In this document: positions 34,332 to 42,988 of the stretch, piece after piece
How positions within the stretch are numbered: position 1 is the first letter of the stretch
How the letters are laid out: the number at the start of each line of letters is the position of its first letter
From: Mycobacterium sp. 1081908.1
Lineage (GTDB): Bacteria > Actinomycetota > Actinomycetes > Mycobacteriales > Mycobacteriaceae
Assembly (NCBI RefSeq): GCF_001673535.1
Contig: NZ_LZLY01000159.1
Span: forward strand, 1 to 50,174
Direction: 5' to 3'
Length of the DNA: 50,174 bases
Position numbers and translations under genes: made by a program
The notes under the pieces: model-generated
What the model was told of the DNA's origin: nothing
Databases searched by the model: none
Seen by the model: only the letters and a program-made list of their open reading frames with translations

Positions 34332-34904
34332 ATGCCCCGCCCACCGAACCCCGAGGTGCGTCGGCGCCTGCTCGCGGCGGGCCTGGAACTCGTGCATGCG
34401 CGCGGATTCGCCGCCAGCGGGGTCAAGGACATCACCGACGCGGCCGGCGTCCCGAAAGGGTCGTTCTACGCGTATTTCCCCAGCAAGGAGGCCTTCGCCG
34501 CGGCGATCCTCGAGCATCACTGGGAAGACGTCGAGGCACGGCTGCTGCCGATCCTCGACGCGGACGGGCCGGCGCAGGAGCGCATCACGCGCTTCTTCCA
34601 CGCGCTGGCCGACGAGCACGAGGCCGGCGACTTCGTGCTCGGCTGCCTGGTCGGAAACCTGTCGCTCGAACTCGGCGGGTCGAGCGAGCCCGTGCGCAGG
34701 GAGCTCGTGAGCATTCTCGACCGCTGGGGCGCGGCCCTCGGCAAGTGCCTGCGTTCCGACGTCCGGGGCGACCTCGACGCGGGGGACCTAGCCTTTCGGC
34801 TGATCGAAGCCTGGGAGGGCGCGGCGCTGCGCGGGAAAGTCACCCGCAGCCGCGTTCCGTACGACCGGTTCGAGGCGGTCACCGTCCCGGCGCTGCTGCA
34901 CTGA
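34332..34904 (+). CDS. TetR/AcrR-family transcriptional regulator
   Basis: A 190-residue repressor. The N-terminal helix-turn-helix covers residues ~10-56, with VKDITDAAGVPKGSFYAYFPSK as the recognition region. The C-terminal ligand domain contains FVLGCLVGNLSLEL and a C-terminal EAWEGAALRGKV, typical of the regulators of xenobiotic and electrophile stress genes. It has no RBS and is likely leaderless. Expected targets are itself, the divergent membrane protein and perhaps the aldo-keto reductase operon 85 bases downstream on the same strand. Confidence 0.88.
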   Translation: MPRPPNPEVRRRLLAAGLELVHARGFAASGVKDITDAAGVPKGSFYAYFPSKEAFAAAILEHHWEDVEARLLPILDADGPAQERITRFFHALADEHEAGDFVLGCLVGNLSLELGGSSEPVRRELVSILDRWGAALGKCLRSDVRGDLDAGDLAFRLIEAWEGAALRGKVTRSRVPYDRFEAVTVPALLH

Positions 34905-34936
34905 CCCGTACTTCGGGAATGCCGTCATCGCCATCC

Positions 34937-34965
34937 TTGTTAGATAGACGACTGGTCATTTATTA
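34937..34965 (+). promoter_or_regulatory. Promoter of the aldo-keto reductase operon with an embedded inverted repeat
   Basis: TTGTTA (34937-34942) and TTATTA (34960-34965) are spaced by 17 bases. Within the spacer, TAGACGACTGGTCAT (34945-34959) holds GAC/GTC half-sites like those of some TetR-type operators. Confidence 0.4.
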
Positions 34966-34989
34966 CACGGGTCCGGGAGGCCGAACACT

Positions 34990-35931
34990 ATGACACCCAA
35001 CCGCAATCTGACCGAGCACCGATTTTCGTTGAACGACGGCAGCGGTGCGATTCCGGCGCTCGGATTCGGGACGTCGCTTTCCGATCGCAACCAGACGCGC
35101 AACGCCGTCCGGGCCGCGGTCGAGATCGGGTTCCGCCACCTCGACGCCGCCGAGCGGTACCGCAACGAAGCGGAGGTCGGTGCGGCGCTCAAGGAGTTAT
35201 TCGCCGCCGGGACCGTCCGGCGAGACGAGCTCTTTGTCACCACCAAGCTCTGGAACAACAACCACCGACCCGAACGGGTGAAACCCGCGCTGCAGGCCAG
35301 TCTGGACAGACTCGGACTGGAGGCGGTCGATCTGTATCTGGTGCATACGCCGTTCGCGTTCCGGCCCGGCGACGACCAAGACCCGCGTGACCCGCACGGC
35401 GCGGTGGTCTACGACGACGGCGTCACGTTAGAGGAAACCTGGGCCGCGATGGAAGCCCTTGTCGACGAGGGGCTTTCGCGAGCGATCGGCCTGTCCGACA
35501 TCGACGCGCCGGGCGTCCGCAAGGTCGTCGAAACCGCCCGCATCAAGCCGGCGGTCGTGGAGGTCGAGTCGCACCCGTACCACCCGCAATGGGAACTTCA
35601 CGAGTTGTGCAAGGAACACGGGATCGTCCTGCTGGCCTTCGCCTCGCTGGGCCACGCGTTGGAACCGCGATTGCTCGACGACCCGCTCATCGTCTCGATC
35701 GCTGAGCGCGTCGGAAAGACGCCAGCGCAAGTGCTTTTGGCGTGGGGCATCCAGCGCGGCTCGGCCGTGCTCACCTCGTCGGTCAAGCCGGCGCGCATCG
35801 GCGAGAACTTCGATGTCGCGGCGCTTCCCGAGGGCGCGATCCGAGAGATCAACGAAAGTCTGGAAACGCGTTACCGGTTCAATTCCGTTGTCGACGCGGG
35901 GGAACCGGGATTTGCCGAGGTGCCTCGATGA
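34990..35931 (+). CDS. Aldo-keto reductase
   Basis: A 313-residue AKR with TIM-barrel features. The catalytic tetrad is Asp52, Tyr57 (LDAAERY), Lys86 (TTKLW) and His119 (LVHTP). The NADPH site near the C-terminus reads SSVKPARIGENFDV. It would reduce aldehydes or ketones, perhaps reactive carbonyls. ATG 34990 follows GGGAGG. Its stop overlaps the start of the PNPOx-like gene as ATGA, so the two are a unit. The TetR gene upstream may regulate it. Confidence 0.9.
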   Translation: MTPNRNLTEHRFSLNDGSGAIPALGFGTSLSDRNQTRNAVRAAVEIGFRHLDAAERYRNEAEVGAALKELFAAGTVRRDELFVTTKLWNNNHRPERVKPALQASLDRLGLEAVDLYLVHTPFAFRPGDDQDPRDPHGAVVYDDGVTLEETWAAMEALVDEGLSRAIGLSDIDAPGVRKVVETARIKPAVVEVESHPYHPQWELHELCKEHGIVLLAFASLGHALEPRLLDDPLIVSIAERVGKTPAQVLLAWGIQRGSAVLTSSVKPARIGENFDVAALPEGAIREINESLETRYRFNSVVDAGEPGFAEVPR

Positions 35932-36812
35932 CATCGAGCGTGGGTTTCCACAGCGGCGAGTTGGCCGTCCAACGACAAGCGGGCGTCGAGGCGGAGGCCG
36001 CGCGGCTCGCGGCGATGGTCGGCCGCGGAGAATTACGTGCCGGCATGGCCGCGTTCCTCTCCGAGGTGACGATCGCGGCCGTCACCGCGCGGGACCGGTC
36101 CGGACGGCTTTGGACCTCACCGCTATTGGGGCCGCCCGGCTTTCTTCGGGCCACCTCACCGACCACACTGCGGATCGACGGCGAGCTGCCGAGCGCGGAC
36201 CCGCTCCATGGCCTGCCTTCGGGGCAGCAGGTGGGCGTCATCGCCATGAACTTCCTCACCCGGCGGCGCGCCCGGGTCAACGGTCGCCTCAGCTGTACCG
36301 GGGCCGGCGTGCTGACCGTCGACGTGGACCAGGCCTACGGCAACTGCCCGCAATACATCCATCAGCGCCGCGTTCGGGCCGGCGACGCGTCCGTCGACGA
36401 CCGGGCGCGGCTGTACTCCGGAAAAGCGTTGCGACCGAAGGACATTCGGCTCATCGAGGCGGCCGACACGTTCTTCCTGGGGACCACCCACCCCACCGCC
36501 GGCAGCGACGCCTCCCACCGGGGCGGCCCGGCCGGGTTCGTCCGCGTCGCCGACAGGCGCCCGTGGTGGCCCGACTATCCCGGCAACAACATGTTCAACA
36601 GCTTCGGAAACCTCGCCGCCGACCCCTCCGCGGCCCTGCTGTTCGTCGACTTCCGCGCCGGCGCCACGTTGCAGCTCTCCGGTCAGGCGACCGTCCGCTG
36701 GGACGACCGGGGCGGCGCCGACGCCGACACCGGACGCCGCGTGGAATTCACACCCGAGTGGGTAATCACCACGGCGATACCCGCCCTCGGTGAGGCCGAC
36801 CCCGCCCCTTAG
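35928..36812 (+). CDS. PNPOx-like flavin-binding protein, long form
   Basis: A 294-residue protein with a split-barrel fold: MAAFLSEVTIAAVTARDRSGRLWTSPLLG, GNCPQYIHQR, a second IEAADTFFLGTTHP strand pair and NNMFNSFGNLAADPSAALLFVDF. The last two segments form the usual FMN site. The family includes long PNPOx-like proteins found alone or fused to ferredoxin reductases. It is cotranscribed with the aldo-keto reductase through a 4-base overlap, suggesting a joint role in reducing toxic compounds. Exact reaction unknown. Confidence 0.8.
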   Translation: MTSSVGFHSGELAVQRQAGVEAEAARLAAMVGRGELRAGMAAFLSEVTIAAVTARDRSGRLWTSPLLGPPGFLRATSPTTLRIDGELPSADPLHGLPSGQQVGVIAMNFLTRRRARVNGRLSCTGAGVLTVDVDQAYGNCPQYIHQRRVRAGDASVDDRARLYSGKALRPKDIRLIEAADTFFLGTTHPTAGSDASHRGGPAGFVRVADRRPWWPDYPGNNMFNSFGNLAADPSAALLFVDFRAGATLQLSGQATVRWDDRGGADADTGRRVEFTPEWVITTAIPALGEADPAP

Positions 36813-36867
36813 CGGGCACCCGCCGAGCCCTAACGGAGAGCAGGATTTAACAATTAGATTTGTGGCT

Positions 36868-39399
36868 ATGGGGGACGACGACCGGGACGACCCGCGGTCC
36901 CAGCTCGACGAGCTGACGGCGGCTCGAGACCAGATGGAACGACTGGTCCGGGTTATCGTCGAGATCGGCGCGGACCTGGATCTGGATTCGACGTTGCACC
37001 GAATCGTGGATGGTGCGATGGAGCTGACCGATGCCCGGTACGCGGCGCTGGGCATGCGGGCGCCCGACGGCACCCTCACGTCGTTCGTTCAGACGGGAAT
37101 CGACGCCGACACGGCTCGGCGGCTCGGCGACTTGCCGGTGGGTGAGGGCCTGCGCATCGATGATCTGAGCACCCACCCCCTGGCCGCCGCGCTGCGGGCG
37201 CACGACCCACCGCTGCGGGCGCTGCTCGGCATACCGATCACCGTGCGCGCGGCCGACTTCGGCAGCCTGTACCTGGCCGACGACCGGCCGGGCCGGGTAT
37301 TCAGCGACGCCCACGAAGCCTCCGTCCGGGCATTGGCCACGGCGGCGGCCGCCGCGATCGACAACGCGCGACTGTTCGAGCGGGAACGCGAATCTTCGAA
37401 ATGGACGAAGGCCAGCCGGGAAATCACGACCGCGCTGCTGTCCGGTGACCCCCAGACGGGGCCATTGCAGCTCATCGTGAACCGGGCGCTGGAGTTGGCC
37501 GACGCCGAGCAGGCGATCTTGCTGATCCCACGGGAGCCCGATCTGCCCGCCGATGAGGTCGACACCCTGGTCGTTGCCGCCACGGCGGGCCGGTACGCCT
37601 CGGAGGTGATCGGCCGGCAGGTGCCGATGGCCGGCTCGACCACCGGCGGCGTGGCGCGCCGCGGCCTGCCGCTGATCACCGATTCCTTCCAGTACCCGAT
37701 CGAGGGGTTCACCGATGTCGGTGAACGCTCGGCGATCGTGATCCCGCTGATCGCCGACGGCAGGGTGCTCGGGGTGATCGCCGTCGCGCGCCAGCCGCAG
37801 CAGCAGGCGTTCGGCAACGACTACCTCGAGCTCGTCAGCGACTTCGCCCGACACGCCGCAATCGCGCTGGCGCTGGCCGCCGGCCGCGAACACGCCCTCA
37901 ACCAGGAACTCGCCGAAGCCGACAGCGTCGACGACGCGGTGCGCGCCGCTGCCGAGGAACTGCGCCGGCTGTGGCGGGCCCGTCGCGTCCTGGCCGTCAC
38001 CTTCCCGCCCCACGGTGCCGGCACGGAAACCGCGTCGGGCGAACCGTGGGTGGAATCGGTCGGTGAGGCCGCGCGGTGGGGCGACCTGTCGCCGGAGACC
38101 AGGCAGATGCTCAGCTCGTTGCGCGACGGCGACCTGCTCACCCCCAACGCATCGGAGCCCGGCGCGGCGGGGATCGCGCTGCAGCACCCCGAGGGGGTGC
38201 TCGTCGTCCGGATCGACCTGGTCGAGCGGCGGCCGTTCACCCTCGAGGACCAGACCCTGCTGACCGTGCTGGCGGGCCGCCTCGGCCAGGGCCTGCAGCG
38301 GGTGCACCAGGTCGACCAGCAGCGCGAAACGGCCCTGGCGCTCCAGCACGCGATCCTCGGCCCCGCCGATCTGCCGCACGGGTTCGCGGTTCGCTATGAG
38401 GCCGCCAGCCGGCCCCTGCAGGTTGGCGGCGACTGGTACGACGTCTTCGACCTGGACGACGGGCGCATCGCGTTGATCGTCGGCGATTGCGTCGGTCATG
38501 GCCTGGCCGCCGCCACCGTGATGGGGCAGGTGCGCAGCGCCTGCCGCGCGCTACTGTTCGAGAACCCCAGTCCCAGCGCCGCCCTGGCCGGGTTGGACCG
38601 CTTCGCCGCCCGGCTGGCCGGCGCCCAATGTACGACCGCCGTGTGCGCGGTGCTCAACCCGGAGACCGGTGAACTGGTGTACTCGAGCGCCGGGCACCCG
38701 CCGCCCGTCCTGGTCGACGCCGACGGCACCACCCGAATGCTTGACGACGGCCACACCATCGCGCTGGGCGTACGAGCCGACTGGCCGCGCCCCGAAGCAC
38801 GCGTGACCATCGCGCCGCGCGCCACGTTGCTGCTCTATACCGACGGGCTGGTCGAGCGTCGCCGTCGTCTGCTGCAGCAAGGCATCTCGCGCGCCGCCGC
38901 CCTCGTGCAGGAAGGGCGCGATTCCACCCTGGAGGATCTGGCCAACCAGATCATGTCCGGTCTGGCACCGGACGGCGGCTATCAGGACGACGTCGTCCTG
39001 CTGCTCTACCGCCATCCCGCCCCGCTGGAGTTGGAGTTTCCCGCCGACGTCAGCCAGCTCGCCCCGACCCGCACCGCGCTGCGCCGGTGGCTGACCCGGG
39101 CCCGGCTGGACCCGGATCAGACGATGAACGTGCTCGTCGCCGCCGGCGAGGCCGTCGCCAACGCCATCGAGCACGGCCACCGCCACAGCCCGGGGGGCAC
39201 GATCAGCCTGGGCGCCACCATATTGGTCGACCAGGTGCGGCTCACCATCACCGACACCGGCTCGTGGAAAACTCCGCAGCCGGCCGCCTCAACGAATCGC
39301 GGCCGCGGCATCGCCTTGATGCGCGGGCTCATGCATGACGTCAGCATCAAACCCGACGCGGCGGGAACCACGGTTCACCTATGCGCGAGGATCTCCTGA
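36868..39399 (+). CDS. GAF-GAF-SpoIIE phosphatase-HATPase sensor regulator
   Basis: A protein of 843 residues if started at ATG 36868; GTG 36862 is also possible and no good RBS decides. GAF-type domains lie at about 30-175 and 190-340, with a weaker third at 350-500. A PP2C/SpoIIE domain spans ~510-715 with GGDWYDVF near 519, DCVGHG near 539 and YTDG near 656. An anti-sigma-type HATPase spans ~720-843 with EAVANAIEHGH near 760 and TDTGSW. It thus carries both a phosphatase and a kinase for STAS proteins, as in M. tuberculosis Rv1364c, but with its STAS partner as a separate gene directly downstream. Confidence 0.9.
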   Translation: MGDDDRDDPRSQLDELTAARDQMERLVRVIVEIGADLDLDSTLHRIVDGAMELTDARYAALGMRAPDGTLTSFVQTGIDADTARRLGDLPVGEGLRIDDLSTHPLAAALRAHDPPLRALLGIPITVRAADFGSLYLADDRPGRVFSDAHEASVRALATAAAAAIDNARLFERERESSKWTKASREITTALLSGDPQTGPLQLIVNRALELADAEQAILLIPREPDLPADEVDTLVVAATAGRYASEVIGRQVPMAGSTTGGVARRGLPLITDSFQYPIEGFTDVGERSAIVIPLIADGRVLGVIAVARQPQQQAFGNDYLELVSDFARHAAIALALAAGREHALNQELAEADSVDDAVRAAAEELRRLWRARRVLAVTFPPHGAGTETASGEPWVESVGEAARWGDLSPETRQMLSSLRDGDLLTPNASEPGAAGIALQHPEGVLVVRIDLVERRPFTLEDQTLLTVLAGRLGQGLQRVHQVDQQRETALALQHAILGPADLPHGFAVRYEAASRPLQVGGDWYDVFDLDDGRIALIVGDCVGHGLAAATVMGQVRSACRALLFENPSPSAALAGLDRFAARLAGAQCTTAVCAVLNPETGELVYSSAGHPPPVLVDADGTTRMLDDGHTIALGVRADWPRPEARVTIAPRATLLLYTDGLVERRRRLLQQGISRAAALVQEGRDSTLEDLANQIMSGLAPDGGYQDDVVLLLYRHPAPLELEFPADVSQLAPTRTALRRWLTRARLDPDQTMNVLVAAGEAVANAIEHGHRHSPGGTISLGATILVDQVRLTITDTGSWKTPQPAASTNRGRGIALMRGLMHDVSIKPDAAGTTVHLCARIS

Positions 39400-39725
39400 T
39401 GGCCACGTCGCTCAGCCTCGACACCGCGCGCCGCAACGACGGGAGGCTCGTGCTGACCGCGACGGGCGAGATCGACCTGAGCAACGTCGACGCGTTCAAC
39501 CAAGCGCTCAGCAGCGCCACCGCCGAGGCCGATAGCAACGGCGGCACGTTCACCGTCGACCTCAGCGCGGTGGAGTACCTGGACAGCGCCGCGATCAACG
39601 CCTTGTTCGCCCGCGCCGCCCACATCGACGTCATCGCCCACCCGCTGGTGATGCCCGTCCTCACCGTCAGTGGCATAACGGAGCTCGTCACCGTCGAACC
39701 CGCGCAGCCGGCAGCCGAACGCTGA
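39399..39725 (+). CDS. STAS-domain anti-sigma-factor antagonist
   Basis: A 108-residue single STAS domain with ATGEIDLSNVDAF, FTVDLSAVEYLDSAAINALF and a C-terminal helix. Ser63 in LDSAAIN is the conserved phosphorylation site. ATG 39399 overlaps the stop of the GAF-SpoIIE-HATPase gene (TGATG); a longer start at 39381 is possible. It should be phosphorylated by the upstream HATPase or dephosphorylated by its SpoIIE domain, so releasing a sigma factor elsewhere in the genome. No sigma factor gene is in the window. Confidence 0.87.
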   Translation: MATSLSLDTARRNDGRLVLTATGEIDLSNVDAFNQALSSATAEADSNGGTFTVDLSAVEYLDSAAINALFARAAHIDVIAHPLVMPVLTVSGITELVTVEPAQPAAER

Positions 39726-39729
39726 CGCG

Positions 39730-40512
39730 ATGCTCCGCGGAAAGTCGGTGCTCGTAACGGGTTCCACCTCCGGGATAGGCCTTGGCATCGCCCGCGCTTT
39801 CGCCGCCGAGGGAGCGAACGTGACCCTCAACGGTTTCGGTGACGCGGACGCCGTCGAGCGGCAGCGGCGCGACATCGAGGAGACGTTCGGGGTGACCGCC
39901 GGCTATTCGAGTGCCGATGTGACCAAGCCGGAGGAGATCGCCGACATGATCGCCGGCGCCGAAAAGTCTTTCGGCGCAATCGATGTCCTCGTCAACAATG
40001 CGGGCATCCAGTACGTGGCGAAGGTGGAGGAATTCCCGGTCGAGAAGTGGGACGCGGTGATCGCGACGAATTTGTCAGCCGCTTTTCACACGTGTCGCTG
40101 CGCACTACCCGGGATGAAAAGCCGTGGCTGGGGCCGGATCATCAACATCGCCTCGGCGCACGGCCTCGTCGCCAGCGCCGAGAAGGCGGCGTACGTCGCG
40201 GCCAAGCACGGTCTGGTCGGACTCACCAAGGTGGTGGCCATCGAAGGCGCCGACCACGGCGTCACGTGCAACGCGATCTGTCCCGGCTGGGTGTTGACGC
40301 CGCTGATCGCCCAGCAGATCCAGGCGCGCGCCGACGCGGCAGGCAGCTCGTTCGAAGAGGTCAAGACGGAATTCGTCGCCGAAAAGCAGCCGATGGCCCG
40401 CTACACCCAACCGGAGGACATCGGCGCTCTCGCGGTGTTTCTGGCCGGCGACGCGGCCGCCACCATTACCGGCTCCAGTTATTCGATCGACGGCGGCTGG
40501 ACCGCCCAATGA
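39730..40512 (+). CDS. 3-hydroxybutyrate dehydrogenase (SDR)
   Basis: A 260-residue SDR of the length and pattern of D-3-hydroxybutyrate dehydrogenase: TGSTSGIG at 10-17, NNAGIQ, Ser142, Tyr155 and Lys159 (YVAAK), then CPGWVLTPLIAQQI with the family long lid helix and EKQPMARYTQPEDIG. It interconverts 3-hydroxybutyrate and acetoacetate with NAD. It begins five bases after the STAS stop with no clear RBS, so translation may be coupled. A metabolic link to the partner-switching genes is not obvious; other SDR substrates are possible. Confidence 0.82.
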   Translation: MLRGKSVLVTGSTSGIGLGIARAFAAEGANVTLNGFGDADAVERQRRDIEETFGVTAGYSSADVTKPEEIADMIAGAEKSFGAIDVLVNNAGIQYVAKVEEFPVEKWDAVIATNLSAAFHTCRCALPGMKSRGWGRIINIASAHGLVASAEKAAYVAAKHGLVGLTKVVAIEGADHGVTCNAICPGWVLTPLIAQQIQARADAAGSSFEEVKTEFVAEKQPMARYTQPEDIGALAVFLAGDAAATITGSSYSIDGGWTAQ

Positions 40513-40723
40513 GGCGAAATACGCGACGGCATCGAGGGTTTCGGCGACGGCCGCAATCACCCATTTGACGACCGGCGCTGAAGACGGCACCCGCATGTGA
40601 GGCTATTTGGGCAGTGCCACAGCTGAAAAGCGGGGTTTTCATAGGCATTTCGGCAATATCCGATTACGATTCTAATGCTCCGGTCAGCGGGCGACCGTCG
40701 CGTTGGATCGGCGGGAGGCGGAT

Positions 40724-41761
40724 ATGTCATATCTGGTGACGGCTCCAGAACAGCTGCAGTCTGCGGCCGAAGGTTTGGCAGGTATCCGCACGTTGCTGTC
40801 CGGGTCCGCCGCGTCGGCCGCGGCGCCCACGACGCGGGTGGCCGCCGCGGCCCAGGACGAGGTATCGGCTTTGGTCGCAACGCTATTCAGCGATTTCGGC
40901 CTGGACTTCCAAGTCATCAATGCCCAAGCCAACGCGTTTCACGAGGAGTTCGTCGGCTTGATCAGCGCGGGGGCGGGCGCCTACCTCGGCACCGAGGTGG
41001 CGAACGCGGGGGCGGCCGCCGCCGACCTGAACCTGTCGTCATTCCTGGGCGGGAGCGCGAGCCTGAACCTGAACGGTGGCGTGGTGACCCTGCCACCGAT
41101 CCTCGGTGGTGGCGCATTCAGCGTGCCGTCGCTCATCACCGGCGGCGTGCTCGATCTGCCGCCGATCCTGGGCGGTGCGCAATTGACCGTGCCGCCGATC
41201 TCGGCCGTCGGGTCCTCGATCGCCACCGCCTTGAGCCCGATCGTCAACGGCGGCGTGGTGGATCTGCCCGCGTTCCTGGGCGGCGGGGAGTTGACCGTGC
41301 CGTCGATCCTCACCGGCGGCGTGCTCGACCTGCCCGCAACCCTCGGCGGTGGCGTGCTGGGGCTGCCTTCGATCATCACCGGCGGCCTGCTGAGCCTGCC
41401 CTCCAGCCTTGGCGGCGGGGTGTTTACCGTGCCCCCGATCAGCAGCGTCTTGATTCCCATCCTCGACGGCGGCGCGGTGACCCTGCCCCCGGTCCTGGGC
41501 GGGGGGCAGCTGAGCATCCCGTCGATCCTGACCGGCGGCGTGCTGAGCCTGCCCCCGATCGCCGGCGGCGGAGACGTGAGCATCCCGTCGATTCTGACCG
41601 GTGGGGTGCTGAGCCTGCCCTCGAGCGTCGGCGGCGGGGACGTCGGCATCCCGTCGATCGTCTCCGGCGGCATTCTGACCCTGCCGCCGAGCCTCGGGGG
41701 CGGGCAACTGACCGTGCCCCCGATCCTCACCGGCAGCCTGCTCGGCCTCCTCGGCGGTTGA
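40724..41761 (+). CDS. PE-family protein with 22-residue repeats
   Basis: A 345-residue protein. Residues 1-~95 are a PE domain: MSYLVTAPEQLQSAAEGLA, DEVSALVATLF, QVINAQANAFHEEFV and the end SAGAGAYLGTEVAN. The remaining ~250 residues are a repeat of the type GGVLxLPxxLGGGxLxVPSIlT. Nine units of mostly 22 residues (66 bp) are seen, two followed by 8-15-residue insertions, plus a final partial one. This is not the GGAGGX pattern of PE_PGRS proteins. ATG 40724 follows GGGAGGCG. PE proteins are secreted by type VII systems to the cell surface; no PPE partner is next to it. Confidence 0.88.
   Translation: MSYLVTAPEQLQSAAEGLAGIRTLLSGSAASAAAPTTRVAAAAQDEVSALVATLFSDFGLDFQVINAQANAFHEEFVGLISAGAGAYLGTEVANAGAAAADLNLSSFLGGSASLNLNGGVVTLPPILGGGAFSVPSLITGGVLDLPPILGGAQLTVPPISAVGSSIATALSPIVNGGVVDLPAFLGGGELTVPSILTGGVLDLPATLGGGVLGLPSIITGGLLSLPSSLGGGVFTVPPISSVLIPILDGGAVTLPPVLGGGQLSIPSILTGGVLSLPPIAGGGDVSIPSILTGGVLSLPSSVGGGDVGIPSIVSGGILTLPPSLGGGQLTVPPILTGSLLGLLGG
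41070..41758 (+). repeat. 66-bp coding tandem repeats of the PE protein
   Basis: Nine units encoding a 22-residue motif beginning Gly-Gly and containing LP and GGG blocks, ending in a truncated unit. Units 2 and 5 carry extra spacers. Units 7 and 8 are most alike. Confidence 0.8.
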
Positions 41762-41785
41762 CCGCAATCCCGAAGGGGGCGTTGA

Positions 41786-42526
41786 TCACTCCGACGGCGC
41801 GGGGGTCATCGACCCGATGTAGTACGTCTCGTGCCCGGTCGGGTAGCCGCCACCGTTGGTGGCGATGTGAACGTGGTCGTAGTGGTTCAGCGTTTCGTTG
41901 CCCAGGTTTGACATCCAGCTCGGCGCGCCGACGCCCGGGTAGATCTTCTGGCGCCAGATCACGTGGTTGATTCCCCACCGCTTCGCGTTCGCCAGGGCGT
42001 ACCCGGCGATTTCGTTGCCGAGCTGGATGCCTTCCGGGCTGGCGTGGTTGGGGATCATCACGTCGATCGCCAGCCCGTTGGGGTGCCACGGCAACGGATC
42101 CTCGCGATACCCGTAAATGGTCGTGATCTCCGGGAACAGCACGCTGATGGCGCGGGCCGCCCAGATTGTCTTGACCTGCAATCGCTGCTCCGACGCGACG
42201 CCGGGCGACAACGGGAACAGGAATTGCTGGGCGGCGGCCGGCGCGCCCGCGGCCAGCTTTTCCACCTCCGCGGGACTGGCGATCTGCGGCCCCGGACCGG
42301 AGGGCGGCGGCGCGGCGGTCGGACCGGGCGCCGCGGCGGCCATCGGTGGCACGGCCGGCGAGGCCGGCGAGGCCGCCTGGCCTGCGGCCCGATTGTCGGG
42401 CGGCTTGATGCCTTGGGCGTAGATGGGCTTGGTGCCCTGGGCATAGATGATGGCGGCCGACACCACCAGCGAGGCCGCCAACGCCAACCAGCGGCTTCGG
42501 CCGATGGCTAATACGCCTTTGCGCAC
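41786..42526 (-). CDS. Exported protein with M15/LAS-peptidase-like C-terminal domain
   Basis: A 246-residue protein. The N-terminus has basic residues then a hydrophobic segment (WLALAASLVVSAAIIYAQG) that acts as anchor or signal, followed by a long Pro/Ala linker. The C-terminal ~130 residues read WAARAISVLFPEITTIYGYR, WHPNGLAIDVMIPN and HYDHVHIA, the His/Asp/His arrangement of M15 and other LAS-type zinc hydrolases, which cut peptidoglycan peptides. Mycobacterial homologues are annotated as conserved exported proteins. GTG 42526 is the best in-frame start; the long frame above it is not coding. Enzyme activity is inferred only. Confidence 0.75.
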   Translation of the reverse strand: MRKGVLAIGRSRWLALAASLVVSAAIIYAQGTKPIYAQGIKPPDNRAAGQAASPASPAVPPMAAAAPGPTAAPPPSGPGPQIASPAEVEKLAAGAPAAAQQFLFPLSPGVASEQRLQVKTIWAARAISVLFPEITTIYGYREDPLPWHPNGLAIDVMIPNHASPEGIQLGNEIAGYALANAKRWGINHVIWRQKIYPGVGAPSWMSNLGNETLNHYDHVHIATNGGGYPTGHETYYIGSMTPAPSE

Positions 42527-42724
42527 GAACAGCAGCTTAACGTCGTGTGGGACGCATGCGGCAACCTTTTTCGAAGAATCGGCCGAAGACGTCGGCTCTG
42601 GGCCGATTTCCGAAAGTTGTTTGCTATGTTGACGGCGCCGGTGTGCGATCTGGAGTACAACGCGACGGTTCCGTGCTTGCCGACCCCGGCCTCGACCCGT
42701 CGCTGGTACGGGATGGGAGAGCGA

Positions 42725-42949
42725 GTGAGTACCAATCCGTTCGACGATGACAACGGCAGTTTCTTCGTCCTGGTCAATGACGAAGAGCAACACAGCCTTT
42801 GGCCGGCTTTCGCCGACGTCCCGGCCGGTTGGCGGGTGGTATTCGGTGAAGCGGACCGTGCCGCGTGCCTGGACTACATCGAACAGAACTGGCCGGACAT
42901 CCGACCGAAGAGCCTGCGCGAAAGGCTGGCGCAGGGCCCGGAACACTGA
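42725..42949 (+). CDS. MbtH-like protein
   Basis: A 74-residue MbtH-family protein: STNPFDDDNGSFFVLVNDE, HSLWPAFADVPAGW, FGEADRAACLDYIEQNWPDIRPKSLR, with the conserved Trp residues. MbtH proteins bind NRPS adenylation domains and are often needed for their folding and activity. GTG 42725 matches the usual N-terminus; ATG 42713 is an alternative. No NRPS gene is beside it; the only one in the window is ~20 kb away. The next gene, 39 bases on, is an MmpL, an arrangement reminiscent of lipopeptide loci. Confidence 0.92.
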   Translation: MSTNPFDDDNGSFFVLVNDEEQHSLWPAFADVPAGWRVVFGEADRAACLDYIEQNWPDIRPKSLRERLAQGPEH

Positions 42950-42988
42950 TTCGCACGCCGTCGGGGATTCGAAGTCGGATGACAGCCG

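Noticed and set aside
36847..38499. 550-aa open frame antisense to the GAF-SpoIIE gene
   Set aside because: High-GC shadow of the real gene; Arg/Gln/Val-rich translation without motifs.
41070..41758. CRISPR array or PGRS domain
   Set aside because: The repeats are coding and in frame with a PE domain, without unique spacers; the motif is not GGAGGX.
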